This document shows positions 1 to 10,737 of a stretch of 64,000 nt of DNA, in pieces (position 1 is the first letter of the stretch; each line of letters starts with the position of its first letter). This DNA is from Notospermus geniculatus. Taxonomy: Eukaryota > Nemertea > Pilidiophora > Heteronemertea > Lineidae. The translations under genes were made by a program, and so were the position numbers. The notes beneath the pieces were generated by a model, which was given only the letters and a program-made list of their open reading frames with translations, was not told the origin of the DNA and made no database searches. The stretch lies in NCBI GenBank assembly GCA_002633025.1, contig NMRB01000681.1:159853-223852 (forward strand), read 5' to 3'.

Positions 1-560
1 ATACTGGATTGTTCCCCCAATACCGCGCAGTCTACAAACGTAAAATTATCATACTGAGGCGGACAAGGGCCTATTTTCCACGCCTACCATGCCCATGCTC
101 TTCACTCATGAATACTGATTTGATCAGTTGTACCCTCGTGAACTTGGCCAGGAATGCCGCCCTGGGAATATGGGGAATGCGGTAACAGGTGAACAATAGT
201 CGATCAATGGCCAGGCAATCTAACAACCCCTGTTGATCACTCGGCGACTTCCGACGGGTTTTCCACGACCGCCACACAATTACACGATTACCCCGATTGA
301 AACGAACATCATCACCACAAAATGATTACGGTCAGTGGTAAAAGTGATTGACACTATTGACTGATGATCGATTGTGGACACTCAGCAAACTTTCTTCCAA
401 TGAGGTCACTACTCCAACCCCTCATCAATACTGCAATTTACCGCAGACCCCTCGTGACATGAATCCACCAATTATGAACCATAGTCACCTTTTCCTGGTA
501 TCCGCCCCCATTCATGGCGATTTCATACACTGTGCGCGGTATTGGGGGAACAATCCAGTA
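1..560. repeat. Inverted-repeat element, left end at window edge
   Basis: Bases 2-30 return as the reverse complement at 529-560 (core word caataccgcgca). The arms enclose about 500 bp with no recognisable coding. The left boundary may lie outside the window, so length and target-site duplication cannot be judged. Most likely a non-autonomous DNA transposon. Confidence 0.6.
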
Positions 561-950
561 TTCGTCTGCTATACCGGAAGTAGGTGCATAGCGTACGATA
601 AAATCTGAGTCACCAGCGTGGTTTATCGTCACTCAAATCCGCAAAAGTACTCGCAGCACGGCTGATGTATATGTCGATGTGGGCGTAGATGAACGCACGA
701 CACCGAACAGACATAAGCAGTTCGGCTCTGTTCGTTTGTTCATTTCTTTGAAATTGTGAGCTTAACTTGCGATACGTTTGGACCATTGTGTTAAGACAAA
801 TGTTAACAGTTGACCCATGCTATCGACAAGCACAAAAGCTGACAATATTGACTGGTATATGGACGATGTTGATTGCAAAACTGCCGTCTCAGTTGAAGCG
901 AGAAACGAAATGGCGGCCATCCATTCATAACTCGTACCTAGGCTCAAAAC
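561..950. other. Unassigned sequence
   Basis: No exon-like reading frame, RNA gene or clear repeat boundary was recognised here. Confidence 0.4.
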
Positions 951-1378
951 TACGGTACTGGGTATACTTTTGTAGATCGGACTACTGTATCCGATGTGTT
1001 TAGTGGCCGCGGCCGGGAAGACCGTTGTGCCTAGATTTTCTAATTACACACGTTCCCGGTCAGTTATAAAATGTGACCCCGTGGTAGTGAATCAAACGCA
1101 ATCCTACACGGGTCACTTTTCGACAACAACTTCGGCATGGAGAACTGAAGAGAAAATGACATACCGTACCGAGTTCATTGAAACATGATTTATTGAAGCT
1201 TGACCCTGAAGCATGCAGCGCATCGCGTTTCATTTAATATGAGAAAACTCGATTGTTACGCCATGCGCTCTACTTGGTGGCCGGCCGGGAACGTGCATAA
1301 GTAGAAAATCTAGGCACGACGATCTTCTCGGCCGCGGCCACTAAATACATCGGATAGGCCTACAGTATACCCAGGGTA
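951..1378. repeat. Foldback element with ~100 bp arms
   Basis: The left arm (about 951-1060) and right arm (about 1275-1378) are imperfect reverse complements sharing gtggccgcggcc and tgcctagattttct. The interior is about 220 bp and has no coding potential. Divergence between arms suggests an old insertion. Confidence 0.7.
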
Positions 1379-2400
1379 TAGTTTTGTAGGACGACTTTGA
1401 ACCTGGGCATATATCTGTTATACCCAGGACGACATTCACCGATTCGGCGCGACTGGCAAAACTATGTGCTGGTTTGTGCGAAATTGAGATCTACGTGGCC
1501 CACTTGGCAATTATGCAGAATCTGCCTCAGACAATCAGAAAGCACCTTTGTTATATCATCAATTTAACTATGTGACATCGTTTGTGCAGGTAACATACCG
1601 GTTTTTGATTGCAGAATTAAGGAATCAGAACCACGTATGATGTGTGTCGTTTTTGTCTCTTGGGGTTTTATGTCTATTTCTACAACCAAAAGGTAGGCCC
1701 AGATGGCTAATGTGTAGATGATGATAATATTTAAATCTGCCTCAGGTAATCACCAAGCAGGAAAATCAACATTGAATGATACCTCGTATGTGCAAAGGGC
1801 TGAACATGCGCAGTTTTGATGCATAATCAACACCAAGTATGTGACGCATATCATGATATTGTGTCTTTTGTGATATCCTGCTTTTTTTCGTTTTTCCCTC
1901 TCCTGTAAAATCGTTTTTCATACCAGGTTTTGCCAGAACACCGTCGATAGATTGTAGGACCGAGGATAGACTGGTAGCACAGGGGATGGATGATGACGCC
2001 GATGTTCAAATTGGGCCATATAAAAAAAGACGGATTCGACGGATGCAACGGATTCCTGTAAGATGAAGCATAGTCACTTTTTATACGCATTAATCTTCTT
2101 AGAAATAGGACATACATGTATGTATACGATTTAGAAACGTGTTATTTTTAATTATAGTATCGGTACGGTTTCAAATCTATGCATAGCGAGCTTAATATAA
2201 TACATCTTGGTTGATGTCCGAACTCAAAGGAATTTTCCACAATGACTGAGCGCGTCATGTTGATATGTCGATGACGTCAAAACAGTTGCGTTGGTGATCT
2301 CATGTCGACAATAGCTAAAATGGCAAACACGGGAAAACACTGAGAAAAAAAACGGCGTGTTGATGAGAACGGTACTTTCAATCGAGTTTGCTTGGATAAT
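1379..2400. other. Unassigned AT-rich sequence
   Basis: I see no supported gene. Short open frames here lack splice context and recognisable domains. Sequence near 1920-2060 vaguely resembles 2828-2960 (shared attgtagga and gaatccgtc words), so an old repeat may be present. Confidence 0.35.
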
Positions 2401-2401
2401 C

Positions 2402-2450
2402 AAATATATACTGTATATATATATATATATACTGTAAAAACTAAATATAT
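2402..2450. repeat. TA microsatellite
   Basis: A run of alternating TA lies next to a duplicated actgtaaaaact word, at the left edge of the following element. Confidence 0.7.
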
Positions 2451-2753
2451 ACTGTAAAAACTATAAGTTGTCTCATGGGTTATCTGCACCTGTCCCGCGG
2501 GTAAAGCCCACATTCCCGTAGGTAAACAATGGTAAATAGGTAGTAAGCTTGTCCCCAGTTTTACCCACGGTCCCAGGTATTAAATCTTACCTCCAATAAT
2601 AAGGAAGGCGCCTGAGAATTACCAACGGATAGGTAATATTATTTGCTGTTGCTCGGCGCTTTGTGCAAATGTTACCCTTTTCTGTGGTAAAATCGAAATT
2701 GCCGATGGCATTGGTAAAATTTACCCGTGGGGACTATTCCATTTTTTACAGTA
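2451..2753. mobile_element. MITE with ACTGTAAAAA termini
   Basis: It starts actgtaaaaa at 2451 and ends ttttttacagt near 2752. The interior is full of GGTAAA and TTTACC words in both orientations, as in subterminal-repeat MITEs. No coding. Superfamily not assigned. Confidence 0.6.
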
Positions 2754-3303
2754 TGTGCGGATGTGGAGTAATGCATTGTTTCGGATCCTCACCCGACCGG
2801 TAATTTTGATTAGATTGATCAACTACCGTCCCAATACTTCGATTAACCTGCTTGATTGTAGGACAGGGTACGAGTCCACTCTTGGAATTCCACTACCTGA
2901 CATCATTACAAAGTTGTCCGCAGACCACTATCCGTCGAATCCGTCTTTTCGAATGTGGCCTTCCAATTGTGGCCGTGAGATTCTTGCATGGAGCTGTCAA
3001 CTTCGCCGACGTCGCCAAATGTCGCGTGAAATTCCCCCTCTTGGTTAGATCATCCACCATGTGATCGTTCTGATGTCTATGATAACATGTGACGCTTGCT
3101 GCAACCGGCTTTGATTAAAAAATCAAGCTATTGTTTTGGATTCACGTTCATTTGAAATAATCGATATGAATAGCTGTTTTCTTTGTTTGTTTTCCTCATA
3201 GTTAGTGTTGTGTAAAAAGTCAGAAACACGTAACTGATCAACTGACTCGTGCTTCGCCTTCGCCTCGTTTAATATAGGCCATTGAACCATCTTTTTTTAG
3301 AAG
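2754..3303. other. Unassigned sequence
   Basis: Two overlapping short open frames (2755-3064) have no domain, start context or splice signal that would support them. Confidence 0.35.
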
Positions 3304-3420
3304 ATGCGGATTTGGCTTAATGGTTAGGGCGTGCTGCCCCTTAGTGCTGGCGATTGATGCCTCATGCGAGGGTCCGTTGGTTCGAATCTGGTAGGAAGCA
3401 GTGTCGTTCACCTTAGAAAT
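3304..3420 (+). mobile_element. tRNA-derived SINE (5' part)
   Basis: Pol III promoter elements are visible: an A-box-like ttggcttaatggttag and a B box ggttcgaatc about 60 bp later. The long spacing suggests a class II (Leu/Ser-like) tRNA ancestor. The same family occurs on the other strand at 48330-48725 and 48845-48905. Here the body is cut off by a MITE starting at 3421. Confidence 0.7.
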
Positions 3421-3604
3421 CCGGTGTAACGTTTTTCAGTGAGGCCCGTGTGCCAGTGTGACAATACACGTACAATAGATTGACGGAATAAGCGGGGACT
3501 TGAAAATGGACGGCAGTCAGAGAAACAGCGAATCCGTTTCCGAGTGTGTTCCGAACAATGGAAATCACACAGAAAAACGGCTACACTGAAAAACGTTACA
3601 CCGG
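3421..3604. mobile_element. MITE, family with CCGGTGTAACG termini
   Basis: The left end ccggtgtaacgtttttcagt is matched by the reverse complement at the right end (actgaaaaacgttacaccgg). The interior holds the word attgacggaataag. A second copy lies at 31095-31276 and a rearranged one at 21290-21450. It abuts the SINE at 3420. Confidence 0.75.
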
Positions 3605-3964
3605 TTCTATTTCATTTTTGATACATAAAATGGAAAAGTGCCTTTTTGCGAGTGTCAAATGGAAAAAGTGCCTTTTTTGCGTGAATTGACGAAAATGACC
3701 CCTATCGGTACGGTAACAACCCCAAATCTCCCTGGTATCCCGCAATAGGTGAACGGGGCGGCAGTCCAAGAAAATACCGTATACCACGGAATTTTATCAA
3801 AAGTTGGATAACCCCAAACCTCGGATCCATAATCAAGAATAGGTGCAACACCAGTGCAACTTCATGAATGTCTTATATCCGATATCTCTGAATTCCCGAA
3901 ATTTATGAATCACATCACTGAATGCTCTACCGCCACTCTGACCAAGAATTTCTGCATTTAGGTT

Positions 3965-4570
3965 CATTTATAAAAATCCATCAAAAGTTACCTCAAGATA
4001 TTTATATTTATTAACTACTTTAAGAGAGATTTCGTTCAAAGAAAATTCAAAATTACATGTAGTTTGCCTCTGTCGTTTTTTCCTAAAATGCATCACTCGT
4101 GTTTTATCACAGTTTACTTTAAGTCTACACCATTCACCCAAATATGAAAGCATTTCTTGCAAATTTTCCTCATTCGCACACATTAGGCAGGAGATGTGCA
4201 TACCATCAACATTAAGACCCTTTCCAAGTGAATTTAACTCTTCTGCCAAATCATTCAAAAACAAGTTAAATACTGTTGTACTGTCTTACACCAGTTGTGG
4301 TACCGAACCATTCTGTATAGCTGTTGTTCAATTGTACACATGAAAGTGTGCCCTGAAACAAATTCCTGATAATTCTAAAAATCTTACCATCAATATTGAA
4401 TCGAAGTAATTTAAATAAAAGAAGGTCTCTGTCTATCCAATCAAATGCTTTCTGCATATCGATGAAAGAAACAAATGAACGTTGGTAAACCTCTTCTAAC
4501 CTATTTCGTACAAGCGAGGAGACAGTAAAAATATGGTCAACACAAGATCTCTTTTTACGGAAACCATTTT
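3965..4570 (-). pseudogene. Non-LTR retrotransposon reverse transcriptase remnant
   Basis: Minus-strand translation in several frames gives the RT palm in order: NGFRKKRSCVDHIF, then FIDMQKAFDWIDRDLL (motif A region), SCVQLNNSYTEWF, a shortened GVRQ motif, FLNDLAEEL and finally KTRVMHFRKK with VVNKYKYL. About ten residues are missing after GVRQ. The catalytic (Y)ADD box reads CANE, so both aspartates of the usual pair are lost. Frameshifts separate the blocks. This is a dead CR1/L2/Jockey-like or related LINE fragment; the clade cannot be fixed from this piece. Confidence 0.85.
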
Positions 4571-4853
4571 ATGCGTCATTGTACAAATCTGAAAATTCCA
4601 TATAGTTAACTATAGCCTGTTAAGTATAGACGTGAAAACCTTATACATAGATGGTAGAGACTGATTCCTCTATAATGGAGTGGTACATAAAGATCCATAG
4701 TAGAATTTTTGGGGACAGGTATAATCAACGCTTTCAAACACACCGTCGGGAAAATACCAGAACCAAATACAACATTAAGAAGTGATACAGAGCCATAATT
4801 ACGCCATCATTTTTTAACATGTTTAATGCTTCGTTTGGAAGGTTATCGATCCC

Positions 4854-5063
4854 CTGGAGTACAGACACTTTGCAGGTTCATTCTTTGTACGCAACGATTG
4901 GTGCTGGAATGATCTGCCTTTAGATATTAGGCGCACGCCAACATTGTCAACTTTTAAAAGCAAGGTTATAGGATTTTATAGTAATAAACTTCCAGATGTT
5001 GATGTGCACAGCTTGTGCAGCCTGGTCAGTTTCTCCCGCTGCCGTGACTGCAGACCGATATAA
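4854..5063 (+). pseudogene. LINE ORF2 C-terminus fragment, opposite strand
   Basis: An open frame reads YRHFAGSFFVRNDW, then WNDLPLDIRRTPTLSTFKSK and ends at a TAA at 5061-5063. The SFFxR...WNxLP...F+ pattern is the usual C-terminus of ORF2 in Jockey-superfamily non-LTR elements. It runs opposite to the RT remnant at 3965-4570, so the two are separate insertions or an inverted rearrangement. Confidence 0.75.
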
Positions 5064-5194
5064 ATCTTTTTGCGGTCTACTGTTGTCATGGTTGTGGCTG
5101 CGGGGCACTAGTGATGCGGGCTGGCTTGGGAATGGCATCTAGGCATTTCCGCCTACTGTCATCCCGGGACTGTCATTCCCTGTGGGTTTACTTT

Positions 5195-5480
5195 TTAGCT
5201 CACCTCTGTGATGTGAGCTTTTTGATCTTACAGTGTGTCGTCCGTCGTCGTTAACAGGGGTGGCACGTTTCTAAACCGCTAGGCTTAGAAGCTTGAAATT
5301 TGGTGTACAGGTACCCTATGGTAAAAACTATCTTTGGCCGGAAACTTAGCGCTGCCAGTGGTACACTCTGTAGGGGGCACTTTGTGAAAACCTTTTTTTG
5401 CTTGTATCTCCTGAATGCTTGTAGCTAGAACCATGACATTTGTATGGTGGGTTCCTCTGATGAGACCTCATCACATAAAT
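5195..5480 (+). repeat. Dispersed repeat with AGCTCACCTCTGTG hairpin start
   Basis: It begins ttttagctcacctctgtgat, followed by gtgagctt (a short hairpin), gtcgtccgtcgtcg and aaaccgct...cttgaaatttggtgtacagg. The same order recurs at 17536-17670. Such gtgagctt repeats are common in marine invertebrate genomes. Noncoding. Confidence 0.7.
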
Positions 5481-5489
5481 CCCGGTGTG

Positions 5490-5705
5490 AAAGTAACCGA
5501 GGTCCTAGTAAGTAGGGTCCGCGGGACCCTAACTCCTAGGATTCTAAGTCCTACGGACCCTAACTCTTAGGAATCTAAGTCCTACGGTCCTGGACAACTA
5601 GGAACTGTAGTCCTAGGACCAAGATTCCTAGGAACCAATGTACTAGGACTGCGCCTCCATAGGAATAGAGGTCCAACATTTAGAAAAAGTGGTCCTAGGC
5701 GGACT
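5490..5705. repeat. Degenerate array of 15-16 bp palindromes
   Basis: Units such as gtcctaggaccaaga, ttcctaggaaccaat and gtcctacggaccctaa follow one another with a period of about 15-16 bp. Each unit is itself a short inverted repeat (GTCC..GGAC or TTCC..GGAA), often around CCTAGG. Related arrays are at 6256-6420 and 6640-6950. No coding. Confidence 0.65.
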
Positions 5706-5757
5706 TCCGTTACGATAGAAATTAAAAGAAAACTTCAGGGTTGATATACATGTACAT

Positions 5758-5846
5758 CTGCGAATGAAAAATATGTGCAGAATACTTTGAGTTATGCACA
5801 TGATGTACATAACTCAAAGTATTCTGCACATATTTCTCATTCGCAG
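5758..5846. repeat. Perfect-stem hairpin, 39 bp arms
   Basis: ctgcgaatga...gagttatg returns as the reverse complement after an 11 bp loop, with one mismatch. The right arm plus its flank (ctgcaatttgaaaact) is repeated directly at 6845-6902, so this belongs to a larger repeated unit. Confidence 0.8.
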
Positions 5847-6093
5847 TGAGGTGCTGCAATTTGAAAACTTGCGCCAAGCACGACCTGATGGAAATGGGGC
5901 CGTGATTTGGTCCCTGCGGGGATATAGTCATGACAAGATCACCCTCGGTAAAATGTCATGTAAAGTGCATATAACTCCGGTTAGAGCGCACTATGGCTCT
6001 ATTCCTCTCCGGAATCCTCGCCAGGCACATCGTTCACTTGCCCTTTCAGGCGTCGATACATCAGGTCCTCCGTCATGTGTGTCCGTCGGACCC

Positions 6094-6255
6094 GCACTCT
6101 AAAAACTAAGGAGTTAAAGGAACTCCTAAAGAGTTAAAGGAACTCCCAAAGAGCCTGTACAGTGAGTGCTCTTTAAAGAGCACTCACTGTACAGGCTCTT
6201 TAGGTGTTACTTTAACTCTTTAGGAGTTCCTTTAACTCTTTAGTTTTTAGAGTGC
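6094..6255. mobile_element. Palindromic MITE, CACTCTAAAAACT termini
   Basis: Two arms of about 79 bp meet with essentially no loop around agtgctctttaaagagcact. Termini gcactctaaaaact and agtttttagagtgc match those of the longer hairpin at 40580-40886. The internal word aaagagttaaaggaactcc repeats within each arm. Confidence 0.8.
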
Positions 6256-6420
6256 GCTTTCCTCGGAATGCAAGCCCGCCGGACCTGCTTTCCTCGGAAT
6301 GCAAGTCCGCCTGACATGCCTTTCTAGACATACAAGTCCACAGACCAACATTCCACGAAATCAGAGTCCGATAGACCTACGACTAGAAATCGAAGTCAAA
6401 GTCAAAAAGACAATGTTGTG
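6256..6420. repeat. Second block of the 15-16 bp palindrome array
   Basis: Alternating units ttcctcggaatgcaa and gtccgcctgacatgc continue the pattern seen at 5490-5705, degrading toward 6400. The hairpin at 6094-6255 appears to have inserted into the array. Confidence 0.55.
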
Positions 6421-6473
6421 TAATGATCGAAGATGACAAGAAAAATTTTTTTTTAAACAAAAAAACAGTGTTG

Positions 6474-6560
6474 CCCGACAGGGAGTCGAAGCCGCAGTGT
6501 TTGCTTAATGTGCAGGTCCCTGAACCACTACACCACGAGTGACCGGCTGACCGAATATTT
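6474..6560 (-). mobile_element. tRNA-like SINE head
   Basis: On the minus strand gtggtgtagtggttcag resembles an A box, and cttcgactccctgtc a B box followed by a TpsiC-like arm. No full cloverleaf closes, so this is read as a SINE head rather than a tRNA gene. Confidence 0.5.
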
Positions 6561-6639
6561 TAGCTATTTGAATGCATGTCCTATTAAAGAGCTATACAGA
6601 TTCTATTGTGCATTCAGTAGGCTACAAAAGGGGAAGGAC

Positions 6640-6950
6640 TTCGGTTACGGCGGACTTTGATTTCTGTCACTGTTGTAAAAGAAATATAAGTCCCCTAGTA
6701 ATCAAAGTCCCATACCTTTTATTAATATAGGATTGATAACCCAGGAATGGAGGTCCGGGTAGGACAATGGTTCCTAAGGAATGGGGGGCCGGAGGGCCCC
6801 CATTCCTAAAGATTCCAAAGTATCCGGGTATTCTGCACCATACCATTCCAAAGTATTCTGCACATATTTTCCATTCGCAGTGAGATGCTGCAATTTGAAA
6901 ACTGAAGAAATCTTAAGTCCTTAGGAATGGGGGCCTCGATTGCAGAATCA
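6640..6950. repeat. Third block of palindrome array with repeat copy
   Basis: Contains gtcccctagtaatc, ggttcctaaggaatgg and ggggccggagggcccc, the same style of short palindromes as upstream, plus a direct copy (6845-6902) of the 5808-5868 hairpin arm. Confidence 0.5.
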
Positions 6951-7020
6951 ATTTTGCGCACCCTGTGTGCCTAACCAATGTACTGCGCATATCAATCGCT
7001 GCCACCGAGGTTGATTTTCA

Positions 7021-8648
7021 AGATGGATACCGGCGGCATCAAGCTCGCTACAGTTCAGAGTTGGATTCAAGAATTTGATCCTAAAAGAGAATGGTTGAAG
7101 TACGTTGTGTCTAATAAGCTAGTCAGAGAATTGTATTGCTCTCTCTGCAGAAAGTATGAATCCGAATTACCGGTACGCTGCCTACGAAACTTTAGCACTA
7201 ATTTTATCAAGGGAGATGGGCTCCGTAAACATGCATCTAGTGATCAGCACAGTAAAGCGCGCAGTTTGGAATATCCGGTGAAACTCACTGCTCCTCAAAG
7301 TTCCAAAGTTGCTCCTCAAATGAAGACATTGATTTGCAAAACTGCTCCTCAAAGAAAAAAAGTTATTTCGAGCCTTGTCTGTGTTGTCCACCCATGTAGA
7401 CAACATAGCGGACATCCTCATGACCAAGTTATTTGAAGATCTCCGAGTCAACAATGGTCGCCCGAAAAGTGAGAAATTCGACCCTTTCTGGGAGGAGTTG
7501 GAAAAATGAGCGAAGACACAATGAACAACTTTATCTGCCCTTTGCCATTTCCTTAGAAGATTTGAAAGCACAGATAGCTGGTCGACTACCACCCGAAGTA
7601 CCAATTCCCTCGACATCGTGGATGCGTTTTCAATTTTGGCCTTGCAATCCTTACACTACAACAGCAATGAAGTATACTGGGAGATTTAACATGTTTAATG
7701 TGAAGTTCGCTGCCCAGCAGAGATTACTGAGGGCCCAGCATGAGGATGCCGCTTTTGCAGCATTCCAGTTCCGCCTTCTAAAAGCCATGCTAGTGAAGTG
7801 GAGAGCATACAGTACCCTTTGCTGCGTGGATGATAAAGCTGTCATTCCAGTGGGATAGCCTGACAACCCCGCATCGACTAACGTCCGTGCCCATAACCGA
7901 TCCCTTGTGCCTAACAGTGGGCAACACCTGGTTGCACTAGATCACGATTTCCATGTCTGTGGTATTGTTCCGTTAGTGATTCTCATCATAACATTCCAAC
8001 TGATATGCAGTTTCCAGAGGGGCCAGATCCATGTTGTACTCAAAGACAGTGTGTTTCAGTCTTCAAATGGACCAAGGCATACTGCTGAAACTGATCGAAT
8101 TCCCAGGAACCTAAATTCTTCAGATGGCGTCAACCTTGATACACCATTGCTGTTCCTGTATGCAGATGGAGGACCAGACAGACGCACTACCAGCAAATCT
8201 GTTCAAGCTTCAGCTGTGGCATTGTTCATTGCTTTAGATTTGGATATGTTGGTACTTGCTCGACATGCAGCTCACCAAAGTTATTCTAATCCAGCCGAAA
8301 AGGCTATGAGCCTTCTGAATCTTGCCTTGCAGAATAATGCTATAGCGCGAGAACCCATGGCCCAAAAGCACGAGTTCACCTTCAAGAGACAGCACAACAT
8401 GAAATATGTGAGATCCTACCGTGAACGCTGGTAAGGTGATTTGAAAACTTCCTTTTGCATGAGAGCATTCGTCCAGTTCGCGAACTGCTTTCACAGCACT
8501 TCAGCTGCTTGGTGAGAAAGGACAAACCTGTTGTTCTGCATGACCGTGCATCTGAGGACATTGTATCCATCATCGAGTTCAGTTTGAGGATCGTGGATGA
8601 AGAAGTTGACCCATCGAAAATAACTAGTGTGAAATGTCTGAAAATGAT
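7021..8648 (+). pseudogene. Transposase-like gene, large 5' exon (zinc finger + DDE-like core)
   Basis: The 5' part reads as a TTF/C2H2-like finger (CSLCRKYE ... FIKGDGLRKH..SDQH). A frameshift in the A run near 7355 leads to a segment with KLFEDLRVNNGRPKSEKF, and another near 7505 to the core. The core shows FQFWPCNPYTTTAMKYTGR, VDDKAVIPVG, ALDHDFHVCGIVP, LYADGGPDRRTT and SNPAEKAMSLLNLALQ, giving a D..D..E pattern spaced like a DDE transposase. A TAG at 7856-7858 interrupts the core where the family usually has Glu after VG; the same frame then runs to 8434. A last block (8455-8648) shifts frame again. I recognise the family as recurrent uncharacterised proteins in cnidarian, echinoderm and other invertebrate genomes, but have no name for it. 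Dead gene; cellular role unknown. Confidence 0.75.
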
Positions 8649-8859
8649 GTAAAGTCAAAAGATAAAATTTGCTGGAAGCTCTGTAAAATCCTGCATTAAA
8701 ATTAATTTAATAGTTGATTTAAATTGAAATAGTGTTCAGCCTCAGGACTTGGCACAACCTATGGCAATCTGCTGTATTTTTCCTTCAGGAAGTACAGTTC
8801 TTGGCAGTTCAACTTGGATGTTCAAATACATGTCGGGATCTTTTAATATATATTTTTAG
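8649..8859 (+). other. Intron of the transposase-like pseudogene
   Basis: A possible donor gtaaag follows AAAATGAT near 8649, and a strong acceptor ends at 8859 (tatatatttttag). Phases of the two sides do not match exactly, consistent with decay or a lost small exon. Confidence 0.45.
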
Positions 8860-8950
8860 GTCAAGAAGTGTCTAGAGGATGACTGTGGTTACTTTCGTAT
8901 CAACCCTCCCAAATTGCCTGCAGATTTGTTTGAAGAACTCCACTCCACTG
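8860..8950 (+). pseudogene. Transposase-like gene, exon 2 left half
   Basis: After the acceptor the frame reads VKKCLEDDCGYFRINPPKLP and then ADLFEELHST. In this family a KCxxxxCxxC-like segment followed by a proline-rich stretch precedes an LPDP motif. The coding stops abruptly at 8950 where a TIR element begins; the motif continues at 10337. Confidence 0.65.
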
Positions 8951-10336
8951 CACACAGAAAAATATTCATCTCCACTTGAGATAAGTGCTGTCTTGAAGCC
9001 CTTTGAAACACAAATATCTTGTATTTGAGATAATAATATCTTGAATCGAGAAAGCATCTGTCTAGTGGCAAAACCTGATATATTTGTGACTCTACCTGAG
9101 ACAAATAGCGTGTTAAGCTCCCCGATACGCAACGAGACGTCACAGTTCTCGTGACGTCATATTAAACTTTCGAATCCTTGGTAACGACAAAAAATGGCGT
9201 AGCTGCCATACCCTCGTACGCATGTGGTTCAAGGTAGTTTTTCTCCCAAATGATGACAAATACTTGTTATTTCGGCGTGATCAACGAAAAGAAGCTTTGT
9301 TATCAATTGTATATTGTTATATTTACATATCAAGGGAATGAAAATATCTTCTTCAGAAATTAGAGCGGAAACGGCCAAAAATAGCCTCTTCCAAGCTCTC
9401 AAATTGCTAATATCTAAAAAAATAGGCCACAATATTTGCCAAATACCACGCAGACACAGGTTTATCATGTTTATTATACAAAAATCATACCCTACAAATT
9501 TCAGCTCAAAAGGTTATACCACAGCTGAGAAAATCCGCGAACATTAACCGTGACAGAAAATCAAGGATGAAAATAATGGTCACTCTAGTGAACCAATAAT
9601 TGTACAGCGTCGGTTTTCTCTCAACCAATACCATGCAAAAGATTCTCTGTGCTGTGCATTGGTCTACACTATCAAACTGAACTCTACACAGCTTCTCGGC
9701 CTATTGGCTAAGTTGAATTTTAAGAGTTGCGGTCTTTTTGCATTGCGACAGTTAAGCAATCAAGGCCAAATAACTCCACTAAGGGTTGTTGCAACCATGT
9801 GGTTGGTTACAAACAACCCAACAGTTGGGTTGAAAGATCCAACAATTGGGGTTGATAAAGAACTCAACTGACTGTCTCCAGAGAAGAGCACAAAATATCA
9901 TCCAGAATATTTGACTGGGGACAGTCGAAATGAACCTCGTTTCAACTGAACACATTTCAGTCTTAAAGGGCCTCTAGAGGCAGCTCGCCATTAGGCTACT
10001 ATCAGTACCGGTTCTTCAGCTAGGCGGCGCCACTTTAACCATGTTAACGTTAATCACCAGTACGAGGTATTGAACCTGGGTTTTCCCCGGGGTTTTCCCC
10101 AGCCATGCTGGGCTGCCTCTAGAGGCCCTTTAAATAGAGACCACTGTTAACTCATATCGAGACGGCCGTCATCTCAGCTGGCAGATTTGACTTGAGACAG
10201 TCCTATCTCAACATGAAACATAAGTTATTCGTACTGAGATTCAAAGATCTCAACTTGAGATACAAAAGTAACTTCTTTTACGGACAAGCGTTCAAGACAT
10301 TTTTATCTGAAGCTGAGATGAATATTTTTCTGTGTG
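8951..10336. mobile_element. 1.39 kb TIR element inserted in a coding exon
   Basis: The left end cacacagaaaaatattcatc is mirrored at the right end (gatgaatatttttctgtgtg). Subterminal ttgagat/atctcaa words recur near both ends. No transposase frame is visible, so it is non-autonomous. The flanks join as ...CACTCCACTG + GCTTCCTGCCC, restoring the reading of the host exon. No convincing target-site duplication. A second element (9963-10133) is nested inside. Confidence 0.7.
9963..10133. mobile_element. TTAA-flanked MITE (Kolobok-like)
   Basis: TTAA at 9963-9966 and 10130-10133 bracket near-perfect TIRs (agggcctctagaggcagc / gctgcctctagaggccct). TTAA duplication and an AGG terminus fit Kolobok; piggyBac also uses TTAA. 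Nested in the 8951-10336 element. Confidence 0.75.
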
Positions 10337-10490
10337 GCTTCCTGCCCAACCCTAAATGCGGATGGAATACAGTACCTTAGCTTTGAGGTGGTATGTGGCA
10401 GGAACACGAACGACAATGCCCGCCCAAGTGCATCGTCAACGCCAACACCCACTGACCAGGACAAGAAGCACCATTCACTGTTTGTGACAG
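10337..10490 (+). pseudogene. Transposase-like gene, exon 2 right half
   Basis: It resumes with FLPNP (family LPDP), then after a small frameshift ADGIQYLSFEVVCGRNTND, ARPSASSTPTPTDQDKKHH and SLFVT. It ends at a consensus donor (GTGACAG|gtaaaac) in phase 1. The exon has the VYGxxTxxxxRPS region expected before the C-terminal Cys-rich domain. Ranking as pseudogene rests on the frameshift and on the insertion that splits it. Confidence 0.65.
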
Positions 10491-10569
10491 GTAAAACTTT
10501 CTTACTAGATAGTCAATTTAAAAACCGCTGTAACACTGGGAGTACACCCTGTCAATGTTACCAAAGAGA

Positions 10570-10690
10570 AGAAAAGCACAAAAATTGACACACAATATAT
10601 GATAAATAAAAAGGCAATTTCCAGAGTGTTTGCGAATTTTCGACCCCAACCGGGGTCTTTTTCAGGCTGAAACTTTACACACCCTCGGTG
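10570..10690 (-). repeat. Hammerhead-motif repeat, copy 1
   Basis: On the minus strand the order is agtttcagcctga, a gaccccggttggggtc hairpin (10642-10657), gaaaattcgc, then ctggaaattg and tgtgtcaatttttgtgct. The same order occurs twice at 31375-31620. The core here reads CTGAAAAA before the hairpin, so this copy has lost the hammerhead CUGANGA box. Confidence 0.6.
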
Positions 10691-10737
10691 CCCTCTAGCG
10701 TCGAGCTGGCGTATTACCCGTCATTCGTCATTTCGCC
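10677..10737 (+). repeat. 60 bp dispersed repeat, copy 1
   Basis: acaccctcggtgccctctag...catttcgcc is identical to 12631-12689. It directly follows the hammerhead-like repeat here and a related inverted word (gacaccgaggatgt) in the second copy. Confidence 0.8.
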
